Origin: Burkholderiales bacterium
GTDB taxonomy: Bacteria > Pseudomonadota > Gammaproteobacteria > Burkholderiales > Burkholderiaceae_C
DNA length: 64,000 nucleotides
Direction of reading: 5' to 3'
Assembly (NCBI GenBank): GCA_016185015.1
Contig: JACPOI010000015.1
Span: forward strand, 1 to 64,000
The notes below the pieces were generated by a model. The model did no database searches, was not told the origin of the DNA, and saw only the letters and a program-made list of their open reading frames with translations. A program made the translations under genes and the position numbers. Of the stretch, positions 8,019-17,297 are shown piece after piece (position 1 is the first letter of the stretch; the number at the start of each line of letters is the position of its first letter).

Positions 8019-8896
8019 GGCTTCTGGCGCAATCCGCTCGTCACGTCCGGGTAGCGCAGCGCGACCCGCAACTCGCGCTTCAGGCGCGTGTTGTCCAGGC
8101 GCCGCGACTCGCTCATGAAGCTCAGCAGCAGCGGGGGCAACTGCTCCCGCGCCTCCTGACGCGAGATGCGGCGTGGCAGGGGCAGGCCATACAACCTGGC
8201 GGCCAGGTCGAAGTAGTCGCCCATCTTCAGTTGCGTGTCGTCGCTCGCGTGATAGACCCGTTGTGCCGCGCCGCGCCACAGGGCGGCCACGCAGGCGCGG
8301 GCCAGGTCGTTGGCGTGGATGTGGTTGGTATAGACATCGTCCTCGGCGCACAGTACCGGCGTGCCGCGTTGCAGCCGTTCGCGCGGCGTGCCGCCTTCGC
8401 GATCGGGCGCGTAGATGCCCGGGATGCGCAGGATGCTGGTGCGCAAACCGCTGTGGCCGTGGAAGCGCACCAGTCTCTCGGCTGCCACGCGCCGCTGGGC
8501 GCGTGGCGTGCCAGCGCGCAAGGGACGGGTTTCCGTGACCCACTCGCCGGCGCAGTCGCCGTAGACGCCGCTGGTGGAGCCGTAGACGAGGGCGGCCGGC
8601 GGCGTGCGACGTCGCAGGGCATTCAGCAGGTCGCGGGTGCGCGGATCGTCCGAGCCCTCACCCGGCGGCGGCGCCAGATGCAGAACCCGCGTGGCCAGGC
8701 CGGCCAGGCGGCGCAGCGTGGCCGCTTCGTCCAGATTGCCTGACAGCGGCGTGATGCCGCGTGCGCGCAGTTCAGCGCGTCGCGTCGGTGTCGAGGTGAG
8801 GGCCAGCAGCCGAACGCGGGCTGGCAGGGCGGCAGCGGCGCGCAGGCCCACGTCGCCGCAGCCGACGATGAGCACACGCTGGCGTCTGAAGCGCAT
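8015..8896 (-). CDS. NAD(P)-dependent SDR-family protein (YeeZ-like)
   Basis: A 293-residue Rossmann-fold protein of the extended short-chain dehydrogenase/epimerase class. The dinucleotide-binding motif VLIVGCGDVGLR is at the N-terminus and YGSTSGVYGDCAG around residue 110 carries a Ser/Tyr pair, but the usual YxxxK active-site motif is not evident. This matches the YeeZ-like group of atypical SDRs, whose substrates are unknown. A GTG ten codons upstream (8926) has an AGGA ribosome site and is an alternative start. It converges on the LysR gene and diverges from the ferredoxin-reductase fusion. Confidence 0.8.
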   Translation of the reverse strand: MRFRRQRVLIVGCGDVGLRAAAALPARVRLLALTSTPTRRAELRARGITPLSGNLDEAATLRRLAGLATRVLHLAPPPGEGSDDPRTRDLLNALRRRTPPAALVYGSTSGVYGDCAGEWVTETRPLRAGTPRAQRRVAAERLVRFHGHSGLRTSILRIPGIYAPDREGGTPRERLQRGTPVLCAEDDVYTNHIHANDLARACVAALWRGAAQRVYHASDDTQLKMGDYFDLAARLYGLPLPRRISRQEAREQLPPLLLSFMSESRRLDNTRLKRELRVALRYPDVTSGLRQKP

Positions 8897-8977
8897 GGGC
8901 AGCGCGCCGTGGGGGCTTGTTAACACTGGCAAAATTCCTGTCTTTGCGTCAAAGAACTGTTCAAGGATAACGAAAAG

Positions 8978-10042
8978 ATGTCGACCTACCAGGTCACCGT
9001 GCAGCCCAGCGGCCGCAGCTTCGAGGTTCTGCCCGGTGAAGCCATGCTGGCCGCTGGCATCCGCGCCGGCGTCGGCCTGCCCTACGGCTGCAAGGACGGT
9101 GCCTGCGGCTCCTGCAAATGCAAGAAGATTTCCGGCACCGTGGTGCACGGTCCCCACCAGAGCAAGGCCCTGAGCGAGGCCGAGGAAGCGGCCGGATATG
9201 TGCTGACCTGCTGCGGCCTGCCGCAGAGTGATGTGGTGCTGGAATCGCGCCAGGTGACGGAGGCCGGCGCTTTCCCGATCCGCAAGATGCCGGTGCGCGT
9301 GAACGAAATGCAGAAGGTCTCGCCGGATGTCATGCGCCTGGTGCTGCAGCTGCCGGCCAATGACAGCTTCCAGTTCCATGCCGGCCAGTACGTCGAGTTC
9401 CTGCTGCGTGACGGCGCGCGGCGCAGCTATTCCATGGCCAATGCGCCGCACAGCCGCGCGGGCCAGCCCACGGCCACGCCGCCGGTGGGCGCCACCATGG
9501 AGCTGCACATCCGCCACATGCCTGGCGGCAAGTTCACCGACCATGTGTTCGGTGCCATGAAGGAAAAGGAGATCCTGCGCATCGAAGGCCCTTATGGCAG
9601 CTTCTACCTGCGTGAGGACAGCGACAAGCCTCTGGTGCTGCTGGCCTCGGGCACGGGCTTTGCACCGATCAAGGCGCTGATCGAGCAGATGCAGCACAAG
9701 AACATCACACGTGCGGCCACCCTCTACTGGGGCGGCCGCCGCCCGGCCGACTTGTACATGCATGAGTGGGTGCTGCAGAAGACGAAGGACATGCCGAACC
9801 TGCGCTACGTGCCCGTGGTATCCGATGCCCTGCCCGAAGACCACTGGGCCGGCCGCACGGGTTTCGTGCACCAGGCCGTGCTGCAGGACTTCCCCGATCT
9901 GTCGGGCCACCAGGTCTACGCCTGCGGCGCGCCCATCGTGGTCGACTCGGCCCGGCGCGACTACGTAGCCCAGGCCGGGCTGCCCGAGGAAGAGTTCTAC
10001 GCCGACGCCTTCACCAGCGAAGCGGACAAGCACGGCGCGTAG
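8978..10042 (+). CDS. 2Fe-2S ferredoxin/FAD/NAD(P)H oxidoreductase fusion
   Basis: A 354-residue electron-transfer protein. Residues 1-90 are a plant-type ferredoxin with Cys38, Cys43, Cys46 and Cys78 (GCKDGACGSC then LTCC). The FAD-binding motif RRSYSMAN and NAD(P)-binding GTGFAPIKALIEQ follow, and CGAP sits near the C-terminus. This order matches CDP-6-deoxy-delta-3,4-glucoseen reductase-like proteins and reductases of aromatic oxygenases. No oxygenase or sugar gene is adjacent, so its partner is unknown. The ATG at 8978 follows CAAGGATAACGAAAAG, a good AAGGA site. A bidirectional terminator lies about 100 bp downstream. Confidence 0.9.
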   Translation: MSTYQVTVQPSGRSFEVLPGEAMLAAGIRAGVGLPYGCKDGACGSCKCKKISGTVVHGPHQSKALSEAEEAAGYVLTCCGLPQSDVVLESRQVTEAGAFPIRKMPVRVNEMQKVSPDVMRLVLQLPANDSFQFHAGQYVEFLLRDGARRSYSMANAPHSRAGQPTATPPVGATMELHIRHMPGGKFTDHVFGAMKEKEILRIEGPYGSFYLREDSDKPLVLLASGTGFAPIKALIEQMQHKNITRAATLYWGGRRPADLYMHEWVLQKTKDMPNLRYVPVVSDALPEDHWAGRTGFVHQAVLQDFPDLSGHQVYACGAPIVVDSARRDYVAQAGLPEEEFYADAFTSEADKHGA

Positions 10043-10139
10043 CGCCGGCCGCAGCCACAAGCCATCCATTTGCGGTGGAGACTAACTTCGCGCAGAGAGG
10101 TTGAGGCGCGTCAGCACCGGCCGTAGCCACGACGCATCC
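10041..10139 (+). repeat. Short imperfect direct repeat downstream of the reductase
   Basis: Two related stretches, one from about 10041 (GCGCCGGCCGCAGCCAC) and one from about 10111 (GCACCGGCCGTAGCCAC), both end in CATCCA. They differ at a few positions. The second runs almost into the terminator at 10147. No function is evident. Confidence 0.5.
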
Positions 10140-10146
10140 AAGACAA

Positions 10147-10178
10147 AAAGGCCCGCCGTCTTCCAACGGCGGGCCTTT
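10147..10178. terminator. Bidirectional intrinsic terminator
   Basis: A perfect 13-bp stem (AAAGGCCCGCCGT with ACGGCGGGCCTTT) encloses the 6-base loop CTTCCA. It has A-rich sequence before it and TTTGTTTG after it, so it can work for both converging transcripts: the reductase gene and the gene at 10195-10611. Confidence 0.9.
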
Positions 10179-10194
10179 GTTTGCGGGAACGGTG

Positions 10195-10611
10195 TCAGTG
10201 GCGCTTGCCCTGCTGGCGTTCGGTGTTGCCGCGATCTGCATGCTGGCGGTCCTTGCGGCCGTCGTGGTTCATGTCGCGCTGGCGGTCGTGCTTCTCGCGG
10301 GCGATGTCGTGGCTGGCACGGTCCTGCATATTGCCCAGGTGGGCACGTTCCTTGGCGGTGACCTTGCCATCGGCCTTGGCCTTGTCTTCGGCGCGGTCGA
10401 TGCGGCCCTGCTGGTTTTCCAGGCGGGTGGCTTCGCGCGGCGTCAGCTGGCCCGAGTTCACGCCCTGCTGGATGCGGCGCTCCTGGTTGGCCTCGCGCTG
10501 GTCCACACGCGGCGTAGCCGTGGGGTTGGGGGCGCTACCCATATTGGCGGATTGGGCGTGGGCGCCGGCGGCGGCCAGCGCCAGGATACCGAGCAACATC
10601 TTGGTCTTCAT
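10195..10611 (-). CDS. Small exported protein of unknown function, charged and Asp/Glu/Arg-rich
   Basis: A 138-residue protein with a clear signal peptide (MKTKMLLGILALAAAGAHAQ, cleavage near residue 20). The mature part is hydrophilic and helical: GQLTPREATRLENQQGRIDR and KVTAKERAHLGNMQDRASHD look like two similar helical units, and the tail is very basic and His-rich. Comparable small periplasmic proteins seem common in Burkholderiales, but I know no assigned function. The C-terminal DMNHDGRKD is reminiscent of a calcium loop without proving one. The start is set by AAGGAG six bases upstream. It ends at the bidirectional terminator. Confidence 0.75.
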   Translation of the reverse strand: MKTKMLLGILALAAAGAHAQSANMGSAPNPTATPRVDQREANQERRIQQGVNSGQLTPREATRLENQQGRIDRAEDKAKADGKVTAKERAHLGNMQDRASHDIAREKHDRQRDMNHDGRKDRQHADRGNTERQQGKRH

Positions 10612-10756
10612 GCGGAACTCCTTGGAGGTTGAAGCATGGAAGAAAAAGCTTCCATAGACCTGCAACGCGGTCGACCGGGCGGTCGGCCGACCGTTTTCTG
10701 CAAAGTCTTGTAAATCTGAGGGATGACCGGGGCGCCGAATTTTGCACAATGCAGTC

Positions 10757-11725
10757 ATGAAACGACGCGTCCTCCCTCTCCTCGTCTTCGCCGCGCTGGC
10801 ACTGGCCAGCCTCCCGGTTCTGTCGCAGACCCGGCCCATCCGCCTGATCGTGCCCTATGCGGCAGGCGGGCCCATCGACATCACGGCGCGTGCGCTGGCC
10901 GAACGCGTTCGGGACACGCTGGGCCCGGTCGTCATCGAGAACCGCGCGGGTGCCGGCGGCAATATCGGTGCCGATGCGGTGGCCAAGGCCACACCGGACG
11001 GCCTGACCATCGGCATCGCTGCCACGGCCACGCACGCCGTCAACCCCTGGCTCTACAGCAGGATGCCCTACCGGGCCGATACCGACTTCGCGCCCATCAC
11101 GCAGATGCTGCGCGTGCCCAATGTGCTGGTCATCAACGCCGAGACCGCGCTGCGTTTGCGTATCAACTCGCTCCAGGACCTGATCGCCTATGCCCGGGCC
11201 AACCCAGGCAAGCTCAACTACGGCAGTGGTGGCAACGGCAGTGCCGGTCATCTGGCCGGTGAGCTGTTCAAGTCGCAGGCGGGCATCTTTGCCGTGCACA
11301 TACCCTACAACGGAGGCAACCCGGCGCAGCTGGCCTTGCTCAGCGGGCAGGTGGATTTCAACTTCGACAACCTGGCGACGGCCTCGGCCAATATCCGTGC
11401 CGGCAAGCTCAAGGCCCTGGCCGTGACCACGCTGAAACGCACACCCGCCGTGCCGCAGGTCCCGGCGGTGGCCGAGATGCTGCCCGGCTTTGCGGTGGAT
11501 ACCTGGTGGGGGCTGGTGGCGCCGGCGGGCACGCCCAAAGACGTGCTGGCCCGCCTGAACCAGGCCTTCGTGGCCGCGCTGCAGGCACCAGAGACGCAGA
11601 CCCGCTTTGCTGCGCTCATGGCCGAACCTGTGCCGACCACACCCGAGGAATTCGGCGCCTTCATGAAGGCTGAACTCGCCAAGTACGAGAAGGTCGTCAA
11701 GGCCTCCGGCGCAAAAGTGGATTGA
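10757..11725 (+). CDS. Bug-family (TctC-like) periplasmic solute-binding protein
   Basis: A 322-residue receptor of the Bug family, which captures carboxylates or related small molecules in the periplasm for tripartite tricarboxylate transporters. It has a signal peptide (RRVLPLLVFAALALASLPVLSQ). The typical motifs are RPIRLIVPYAAGGPIDITAR, VIENRAGAGGNIG, LNYGSGGNGSAGHLAGELF, HIPYNGGNPAQLALLSGQVD and the tail VVKASGAKVD. No tctA/tctB membrane genes are in the window, which is normal for the large stand-alone Bug sets of Burkholderiales. The ATG at 10757 fits the signal peptide; the ribosome site is weak. Confidence 0.9.
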   Translation: MKRRVLPLLVFAALALASLPVLSQTRPIRLIVPYAAGGPIDITARALAERVRDTLGPVVIENRAGAGGNIGADAVAKATPDGLTIGIAATATHAVNPWLYSRMPYRADTDFAPITQMLRVPNVLVINAETALRLRINSLQDLIAYARANPGKLNYGSGGNGSAGHLAGELFKSQAGIFAVHIPYNGGNPAQLALLSGQVDFNFDNLATASANIRAGKLKALAVTTLKRTPAVPQVPAVAEMLPGFAVDTWWGLVAPAGTPKDVLARLNQAFVAALQAPETQTRFAALMAEPVPTTPEEFGAFMKAELAKYEKVVKASGAKVD

Positions 11726-11740
11726 CGCCCGTGGGGCGTC

Positions 11741-12634
<894 letters not shown>

Positions 12635-12715
12635 TCAGACACAGTAACTGCCATCGTAGCCCGACAGCGGCAGCCGGTCCAGTGGCGCACGCACTGGAGA
12701 TTGCCAGCCATGGTC

Positions 12716-13318
12716 TCAGGGCTGCTGCAGTTCCTCGGCGAGCTTGCGTGCCTGCGCCGCACCGGCCGGGTCGCCCTGGGCGATGCGCGCATCGGCAATG
12801 AGGTGCCAGTTCAGGGCTTGCAGCGTGCGTTCCCGGACCGCCAGGCTGTTCGACTTCTGCGACAGGGAGACGGCCTGCGCATACTGGCCCTGGGTCAGGC
12901 GCAGCCGTGCCAACTCATGCCACAGCCAGGCGTTGCGCGGTTCGATGCGCAGGGCGCGCTCCAGCGACGCACCGGCGGATTCACGCCGGCCGCTGCCGGC
13001 TTCCTGGCGTGCGCGTTCCAGCAGGGCGACCACGGCGCGGTTGCCGGAAACCGGGGGCAGCGGTGCTACTGCCCCGCTGCCAGCCTCGGCCGGTGCAGCC
13101 GGCAGGGGTGTGGCGGTGTCGGTCGGCTGGGCTACCGCGGACGGGACAGCGGAGGGAGGTGCATTGCCCGTGGTCGTCTGTTCCTGCGGTCCGCCCGGCC
13201 CTGTCGGTTGCGACGTCTGGCTGCCTGGCGGCGACACGCTGGCGCAGCCGGTCAGCCAGGCGACGATGGTCCCGGCCAGGGCCAGGCGCAGAAGAGACAG
13301 GAAACGGAGTTGAGGCAT
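12716..13318 (-). CDS. Lipoprotein with TPR-like C-terminal domain
   Basis: A 200-residue protein. The N-terminus is a lipoprotein signal with lipobox LTGC near residue 25, followed by a Pro/Ser/Thr-rich linker of about 60 residues. The C-terminal half is helical (VVALLERARQEAGSGRRESA, SLERALRIEPRNAWLWHELA, RLTQGQYAQAVSLSQKSN), fitting two or three tetratricopeptide repeats. It lies directly downstream of mrcB on the same strand, 45 bp away. A role in peptidoglycan synthase control, like other envelope TPR lipoproteins, is plausible but only inferred from that neighbourhood. Confidence 0.83.
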   Translation of the reverse strand: MPQLRFLSLLRLALAGTIVAWLTGCASVSPPGSQTSQPTGPGGPQEQTTTGNAPPSAVPSAVAQPTDTATPLPAAPAEAGSGAVAPLPPVSGNRAVVALLERARQEAGSGRRESAGASLERALRIEPRNAWLWHELARLRLTQGQYAQAVSLSQKSNSLAVRERTLQALNWHLIADARIAQGDPAGAAQARKLAEELQQP

Positions 13319-13363
13319 GAAGTGCGGAGTTCTGGGTGTTCTGGCGCGTGCAGGCGCCGGACG

Positions 13364-15661
13364 CTAGGGGCTGTTGAGTATGGGGGCGCTCAGGCAGGCG
13401 GTCTCAGGCGGCAGCGAGCTTTTGATGAAGGGCACGGACACGGCGCCCTTGCATTCTTCCTTGTAACGCTGGCCGCTGGCCGGGTCGATGAAGGCGAATT
13501 CGATGTCTTCCGGCACTTCGGGCATCAAGGGCTCGGGCTGGAGGTTCTTCATCATCTCGCCCCAGATGGTCATGGCACCCGTGGCACCTGTGAGGCCGGT
13601 GGACTTGGCGTCGTCGCGGCCTACCCAGACCACCGCCACCATGTCGCCCGTGTAGCCAGCGAACCAGTTGTCGCGCAGGTCATCCGTGGTGCCGGTCTTG
13701 CCGGCCACGCGGACTTCGGGGGCAAGCCAGTTGCTCAGGCCCTGGGCCGTGCCATCGCGCACCACGCCCTGCAGGGCGGTGGTCAGCAGATAGACCGGTG
13801 CCGGGCTGGCCACAGCTTCGACGCTCAGCGGGTAGCGCTGTAGCGGCCTGCCGTCGGCCGTGACGATCTCGCGGATGGCGCGCAGGGGCGTGCGAAAGCC
13901 GCCGTCGGCCAGGGTCTGGTAGACCTGCGCCACCTCGATGGGCGAGAGCTCGAACGCGCCCAGCAGGCTGGACGGATAGGGCGACGGCCGCCCGACACCA
14001 AAGCGCGGCAGCTTGTCCAGGATGCGTTCCACACCCAGCTCGATGCCCAGGCGCGCCGTGGAGACGTTCAGCGAGCGTGCGAGTGCCGTGCCCAGCGGGA
14101 CCTGGCCGTTGAACTTGCGGTCGTAGTTCATCGGCTTCCAGTCCGGCGCGCCGCGCTGGCGCCAGACCAGTGGCGAGTCGTCCAGCGGCGTGAGCAGCGT
14201 GTATTTCGAGGGCTGTTCCAGCGCCGTCAGGAACACGAGGGGCTTGGCCAGGGAACCGACCTGTCGTTTGGCGTCGATGGCGCGGTTGTAGCCCGCGTAG
14301 CGTGCCTGGCGCCCACCCACCAGCGCCAGCACCTCGCCTTGCTGCGTGCTGCTGACGACCACCGAGCCTTCCAGGGAATTGACCGGAATCTTGCGCGTGG
14401 TCTCCAGCTGGGTCAGGCGCTGAGCCAGGGCCTGCTCGGCCTCGCGCTGGACGCGCGGGTCCAGCGTGGTAAAGATGCGCAGGCCTTCGCTGCGCAGGTC
14501 TTCCTCGCGGTAGTCGCGCTGCAGTTGCCGCTGCACGTACTGCAGGAAGGCCGGGTAGGGCGAGGTGCCCGTAGGCGCGCGGCGGATCACGCCCAGGGGC
14601 TTGTCGCGCGCCGGTACGAACTGGGCCTGCGTGATGACGCCGAGTTTCACCATCTCCTGCAGCACCACGTTGCGCCGCTGCAGTGCCTGCTCCGGCTTGT
14701 TGCGCGGGTCGTAGACGCCCGGCCCCTTGATCATGCCCACCAGCAGTGCGATCTCCTGCAGTTCCAGCCGTTCCAGCGGGCGGTCGAAATAGAAGTGGCT
14801 GGCCAGTCCCACGCCGTGGATCGCGCGGCTGGCGTCCTGGCCGAGGTAGACCTCGTTCAGATAGGTCTCGAGGATCTCGTCCTTGCTGTAGTGCATTTCC
14901 AGCAGCAGGGACATGAGCACTTCCGTGCCCTTGCGCGTGAGCGTGCGTTCCGAGCTGAGGAAGAAATTCTTGACGAGCTGCTGGGTCAGCGTGCTGCCGC
15001 CTTCCATGCGCTGGCCGCTGAGCGTGCGGTACAGCGCGCGCGCGATGCCGCGCGGATCGATGCCCCAGTGCGTCTGGAACTTGCGGTCCTCGACGGCGAT
15101 CAGCGTGTCGATCAGCACACGCGGCACCTGGTCCAGCCGCAGCAGCGCGCGGTCTTCGTTGTGCCCGGGGTAGATGCCTCCGATCAGGGGCGGCTCGATG
15201 CGCAGCAGCGGCATCTCCTTGTCCTCGGTACCGCGCTCCTGCAACTGGGCGACCTTGCCCTCGGCAAACACCGCGCGCAGGCGCTGGCTGGGCTGGGGGC
15301 CGTCCCAGAACACGAAGTCGCGGGTCGTGAACTCCACGCCGTCCTGGACGTTGCGGTAGCTGGCAGCCTCCTGCGGTTCGGGGTTCTCGCGGTAGCCCAG
15401 GGCGCGCAGTTCCTCCACCAGTCGCGCGGGCGTGAGCTTGAGGCCGGGGTACACCTCCAGCGCGCGGCCATAGACGCGCGCCGGCAGGGCAAACTTGCGG
15501 CCCTCGAAGGCCTCGCGGATGGTGATATCCAGGTACAGGGTAAAACCCGCCAGGACCAGCAGCAGCAACAAGGGGATGAGCCGCAGGGCCAGCCCTGGTT
15601 TTTTCCAGGACGGGCGGGGCAGGGCACGCAGACGATTCAGGAACGGTGACAGCCAATTCAT
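13364..15661 (-). CDS. mrcB: Penicillin-binding protein 1B (bifunctional peptidoglycan synthase)
   Basis: A 765-residue class A PBP. A single membrane anchor spans about residues 27-46 (LRLIPLLLLLVLAGFTLYL), followed by a UB2H-like regulatory domain. The glycosyltransferase domain shows EDRKFQTHWGIDPRGIARAL with its catalytic Glu, and GGSTLTQQLVKNFFL. The transpeptidase domain has Ser-x-x-Lys in GSLAKPLVFL, SLNVSTA as Ser-x-Asn, and KTGTTDD. It polymerises and cross-links peptidoglycan in the periplasm. The PBP1B assignment rests on the UB2H-like region and overall length; PBP1A-type proteins lack this N-terminal pattern. The TPR lipoprotein gene follows on the same strand. Confidence 0.93.
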   Translation of the reverse strand: MNWLSPFLNRLRALPRPSWKKPGLALRLIPLLLLLVLAGFTLYLDITIREAFEGRKFALPARVYGRALEVYPGLKLTPARLVEELRALGYRENPEPQEAASYRNVQDGVEFTTRDFVFWDGPQPSQRLRAVFAEGKVAQLQERGTEDKEMPLLRIEPPLIGGIYPGHNEDRALLRLDQVPRVLIDTLIAVEDRKFQTHWGIDPRGIARALYRTLSGQRMEGGSTLTQQLVKNFFLSSERTLTRKGTEVLMSLLLEMHYSKDEILETYLNEVYLGQDASRAIHGVGLASHFYFDRPLERLELQEIALLVGMIKGPGVYDPRNKPEQALQRRNVVLQEMVKLGVITQAQFVPARDKPLGVIRRAPTGTSPYPAFLQYVQRQLQRDYREEDLRSEGLRIFTTLDPRVQREAEQALAQRLTQLETTRKIPVNSLEGSVVVSSTQQGEVLALVGGRQARYAGYNRAIDAKRQVGSLAKPLVFLTALEQPSKYTLLTPLDDSPLVWRQRGAPDWKPMNYDRKFNGQVPLGTALARSLNVSTARLGIELGVERILDKLPRFGVGRPSPYPSSLLGAFELSPIEVAQVYQTLADGGFRTPLRAIREIVTADGRPLQRYPLSVEAVASPAPVYLLTTALQGVVRDGTAQGLSNWLAPEVRVAGKTGTTDDLRDNWFAGYTGDMVAVVWVGRDDAKSTGLTGATGAMTIWGEMMKNLQPEPLMPEVPEDIEFAFIDPASGQRYKEECKGAVSVPFIKSSLPPETACLSAPILNSP

Positions 15662-15736
15662 GGGGAGGTCCGTGAGGGGCGGGTGAGCGGCGTACGCGCC
15701 CGCAGGATGAGCTGCTGGGATTGTAGGGGCCGGGAC

Positions 15737-15752
15737 GGCCGGCGCGCCGGCC
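15737..15752. other. 16-bp perfect palindrome downstream of livF
   Basis: GGCCGGCGCGCCGGCC lies in the 119-bp gap between the livF stop and the mrcB start region (both reverse strand). It could form a GC-only hairpin ending the liv transcript, but no T-run follows. A rho-dependent end or chance GC palindrome is equally possible. Confidence 0.35.
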
Positions 15753-15780
15753 CGTACGCCCTGTTACGCGCTGGCGCGCC

Positions 15781-16503
15781 TTATTCGCCCAGGTAGGCGG
15801 CGCGCACGGCCGGGTCGTGCAGCAAGTCCTGCGCGGGGCCGGACAGTGTGATGAGCCCGGACTCCATGACATAACCCCGGTCGGCCAGGGCCAGCGCGCG
15901 GCTGGCGTTCTGCTCTACCAGCAGCACGGTCATGCCCTGGCTGGAGACTTCACGTACCACTTCGAAGATCTTGTCCACCATGATGGGGCTCAGGCCCATG
16001 GAGGGCTCGTCCAGCAGCAGCAGCTGGGGGCGGCTCATCAGCGCGCGGCCCATGGCCAGCATCTGCTGCTCGCCGCCGGAGAGCGTGCCGGCCAGTTGGG
16101 TATGGCGTTCCTTGAGACGCGGGAACAGGGTGTACATGCGTTCCAGGTCGGTGGCGATGCCGTCCTTGTCGTCGCGCGTGTAGGCGCCCATGAGCAGGTT
16201 CTCGGCAATGCTCATGCGCGTGAACACGCCGCGGCCCTCGGGCACCATGGCCAGGCCCTGGCGCACCAAGTCCCAGGGGCCCTGGCCACGCAGGGGCTTG
16301 CCCAGGTAATGCAACTGGCCCAGGCAGGGCAGGGTGCCGGTGACGGCCTTCATGGTGCTGGTCTTGCCGGCGCCGTTGGAGCCGATCAGGCAGACCAGTT
16401 CACCCCGGCGCACCTCGAAATCCACACCCTTGACGGCCTGGATGCCGCCGTAGGCCACCTTCAGGCCGTTGACCTGCAGCAGCACTTCTTTGTCTTCGCT
16501 CAT
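15781..16503 (-). CDS. livF: Branched-chain amino acid ABC transporter, ATPase LivF
   Basis: A 240-residue ABC ATPase. Walker A is GSNGAGKTS, the signature is LSGGEQQMLAMGRAL, Walker B is LLLLDEPSMGLSP, and the switch region is VLLVEQNA. LivF proteins typically have this DEPSMGLSP and EQNAxxAL pattern. It energises import of branched-chain amino acids or related solutes with LivG, LivM and LivH. Its ATG overlaps the livG TGA by four bases, so translation is coupled. No periplasmic binding protein gene is in the operon segment seen, so substrate specificity is open. Confidence 0.93.
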   Translation of the reverse strand: MSEDKEVLLQVNGLKVAYGGIQAVKGVDFEVRRGELVCLIGSNGAGKTSTMKAVTGTLPCLGQLHYLGKPLRGQGPWDLVRQGLAMVPEGRGVFTRMSIAENLLMGAYTRDDKDGIATDLERMYTLFPRLKERHTQLAGTLSGGEQQMLAMGRALMSRPQLLLLDEPSMGLSPIMVDKIFEVVREVSSQGMTVLLVEQNASRALALADRGYVMESGLITLSGPAQDLLHDPAVRAAYLGE

Positions 16504-17297
16504 GATGCGGTGGCCTCCGCGGCGGCTTTGGCGCCGGCGTGGCCCAGGTAGGCTTCGATCACCTTTTCGCTTTTCTGCACCTCGGCCGGCGTGCCTTCGG
16601 CGATCTGGCGGCCGTAGTCCAGCACGGTGACGCGGTCGCACAGGCCCATGACCAGTTTCACGTCGTGTTCGATCAGCAGCACGCTGACGCCGTCGGCGCG
16701 GATGCGTTCGATCAGCGCGCGCAATTCCACCTTCTCGGTGGCGTTCATGCCGGCGGCCGGTTCGTCCAGGGCCAGCAGCTGCGGCTCGGTGGCCAGGGCG
16801 CGGGCGATCTCCAGGCGGCGCTGGTCACCGTAGCTCAGGGTGCGCGCCTTATAGTCACCCAGGTGGCCGATGCCCACGTAGTCCAGCAGCTCGTTGGCGC
16901 GGCGGGTGATGTTCAGTTCCTCGCGCTCGAAGCCGCGGGTGCGGAAGATGGCGCCCAGCAGGCCGGAGGCCGAGCGGGTGTGTCGCCCCACCATCACGTT
17001 CTCCAGCGCCGTCATGTCGGCGAAAAGACGGATGTTCTGGAAGGTGCGCGCGATGCCGGCACGGGCTACCTCGTGCACGGCCGTGGGTTTGTAGGCCAGG
17101 CCGGCCAGCTCGAACTTGCCGCTGTCGGGTGTGTACAGGCCCGTGATGACATTGAAGAAGGTGGTCTTGCCCGCACCATTGGGGCCGATCAGGCCGTAGA
17201 CCTGGCCGCGCTGGATGCGCAGGTGCACATCGTTGAGCGCCTGCAGGCCGCCGAAGCGCTTGGAGACGCCGCTCACGTGCAGGAGGACATTGCTCAT
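16500..17297 (-). CDS. livG: Branched-chain amino acid ABC transporter, ATPase LivG
   Basis: A 265-residue ABC ATPase paired with LivF. Walker A is GPNGAGKTTFFNVITG, Q-loop ARTFQNIRLF, signature LSYGDQRRLEIARAL, Walker B LLALDEPAAGMN and switch IEHDVKLVM. The YGDQRRLEIARAL signature and the LivG-type DEPAAGMNATE are family-specific. Its start overlaps the livM stop by four bases and its stop overlaps livF the same way. The C-terminal Ala/Glu-rich tail is slightly longer than in E. coli LivG. Confidence 0.93.
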   Translation of the reverse strand: MSNVLLHVSGVSKRFGGLQALNDVHLRIQRGQVYGLIGPNGAGKTTFFNVITGLYTPDSGKFELAGLAYKPTAVHEVARAGIARTFQNIRLFADMTALENVMVGRHTRSASGLLGAIFRTRGFEREELNITRRANELLDYVGIGHLGDYKARTLSYGDQRRLEIARALATEPQLLALDEPAAGMNATEKVELRALIERIRADGVSVLLIEHDVKLVMGLCDRVTVLDYGRQIAEGTPAEVQKSEKVIEAYLGHAGAKAAAEATAS

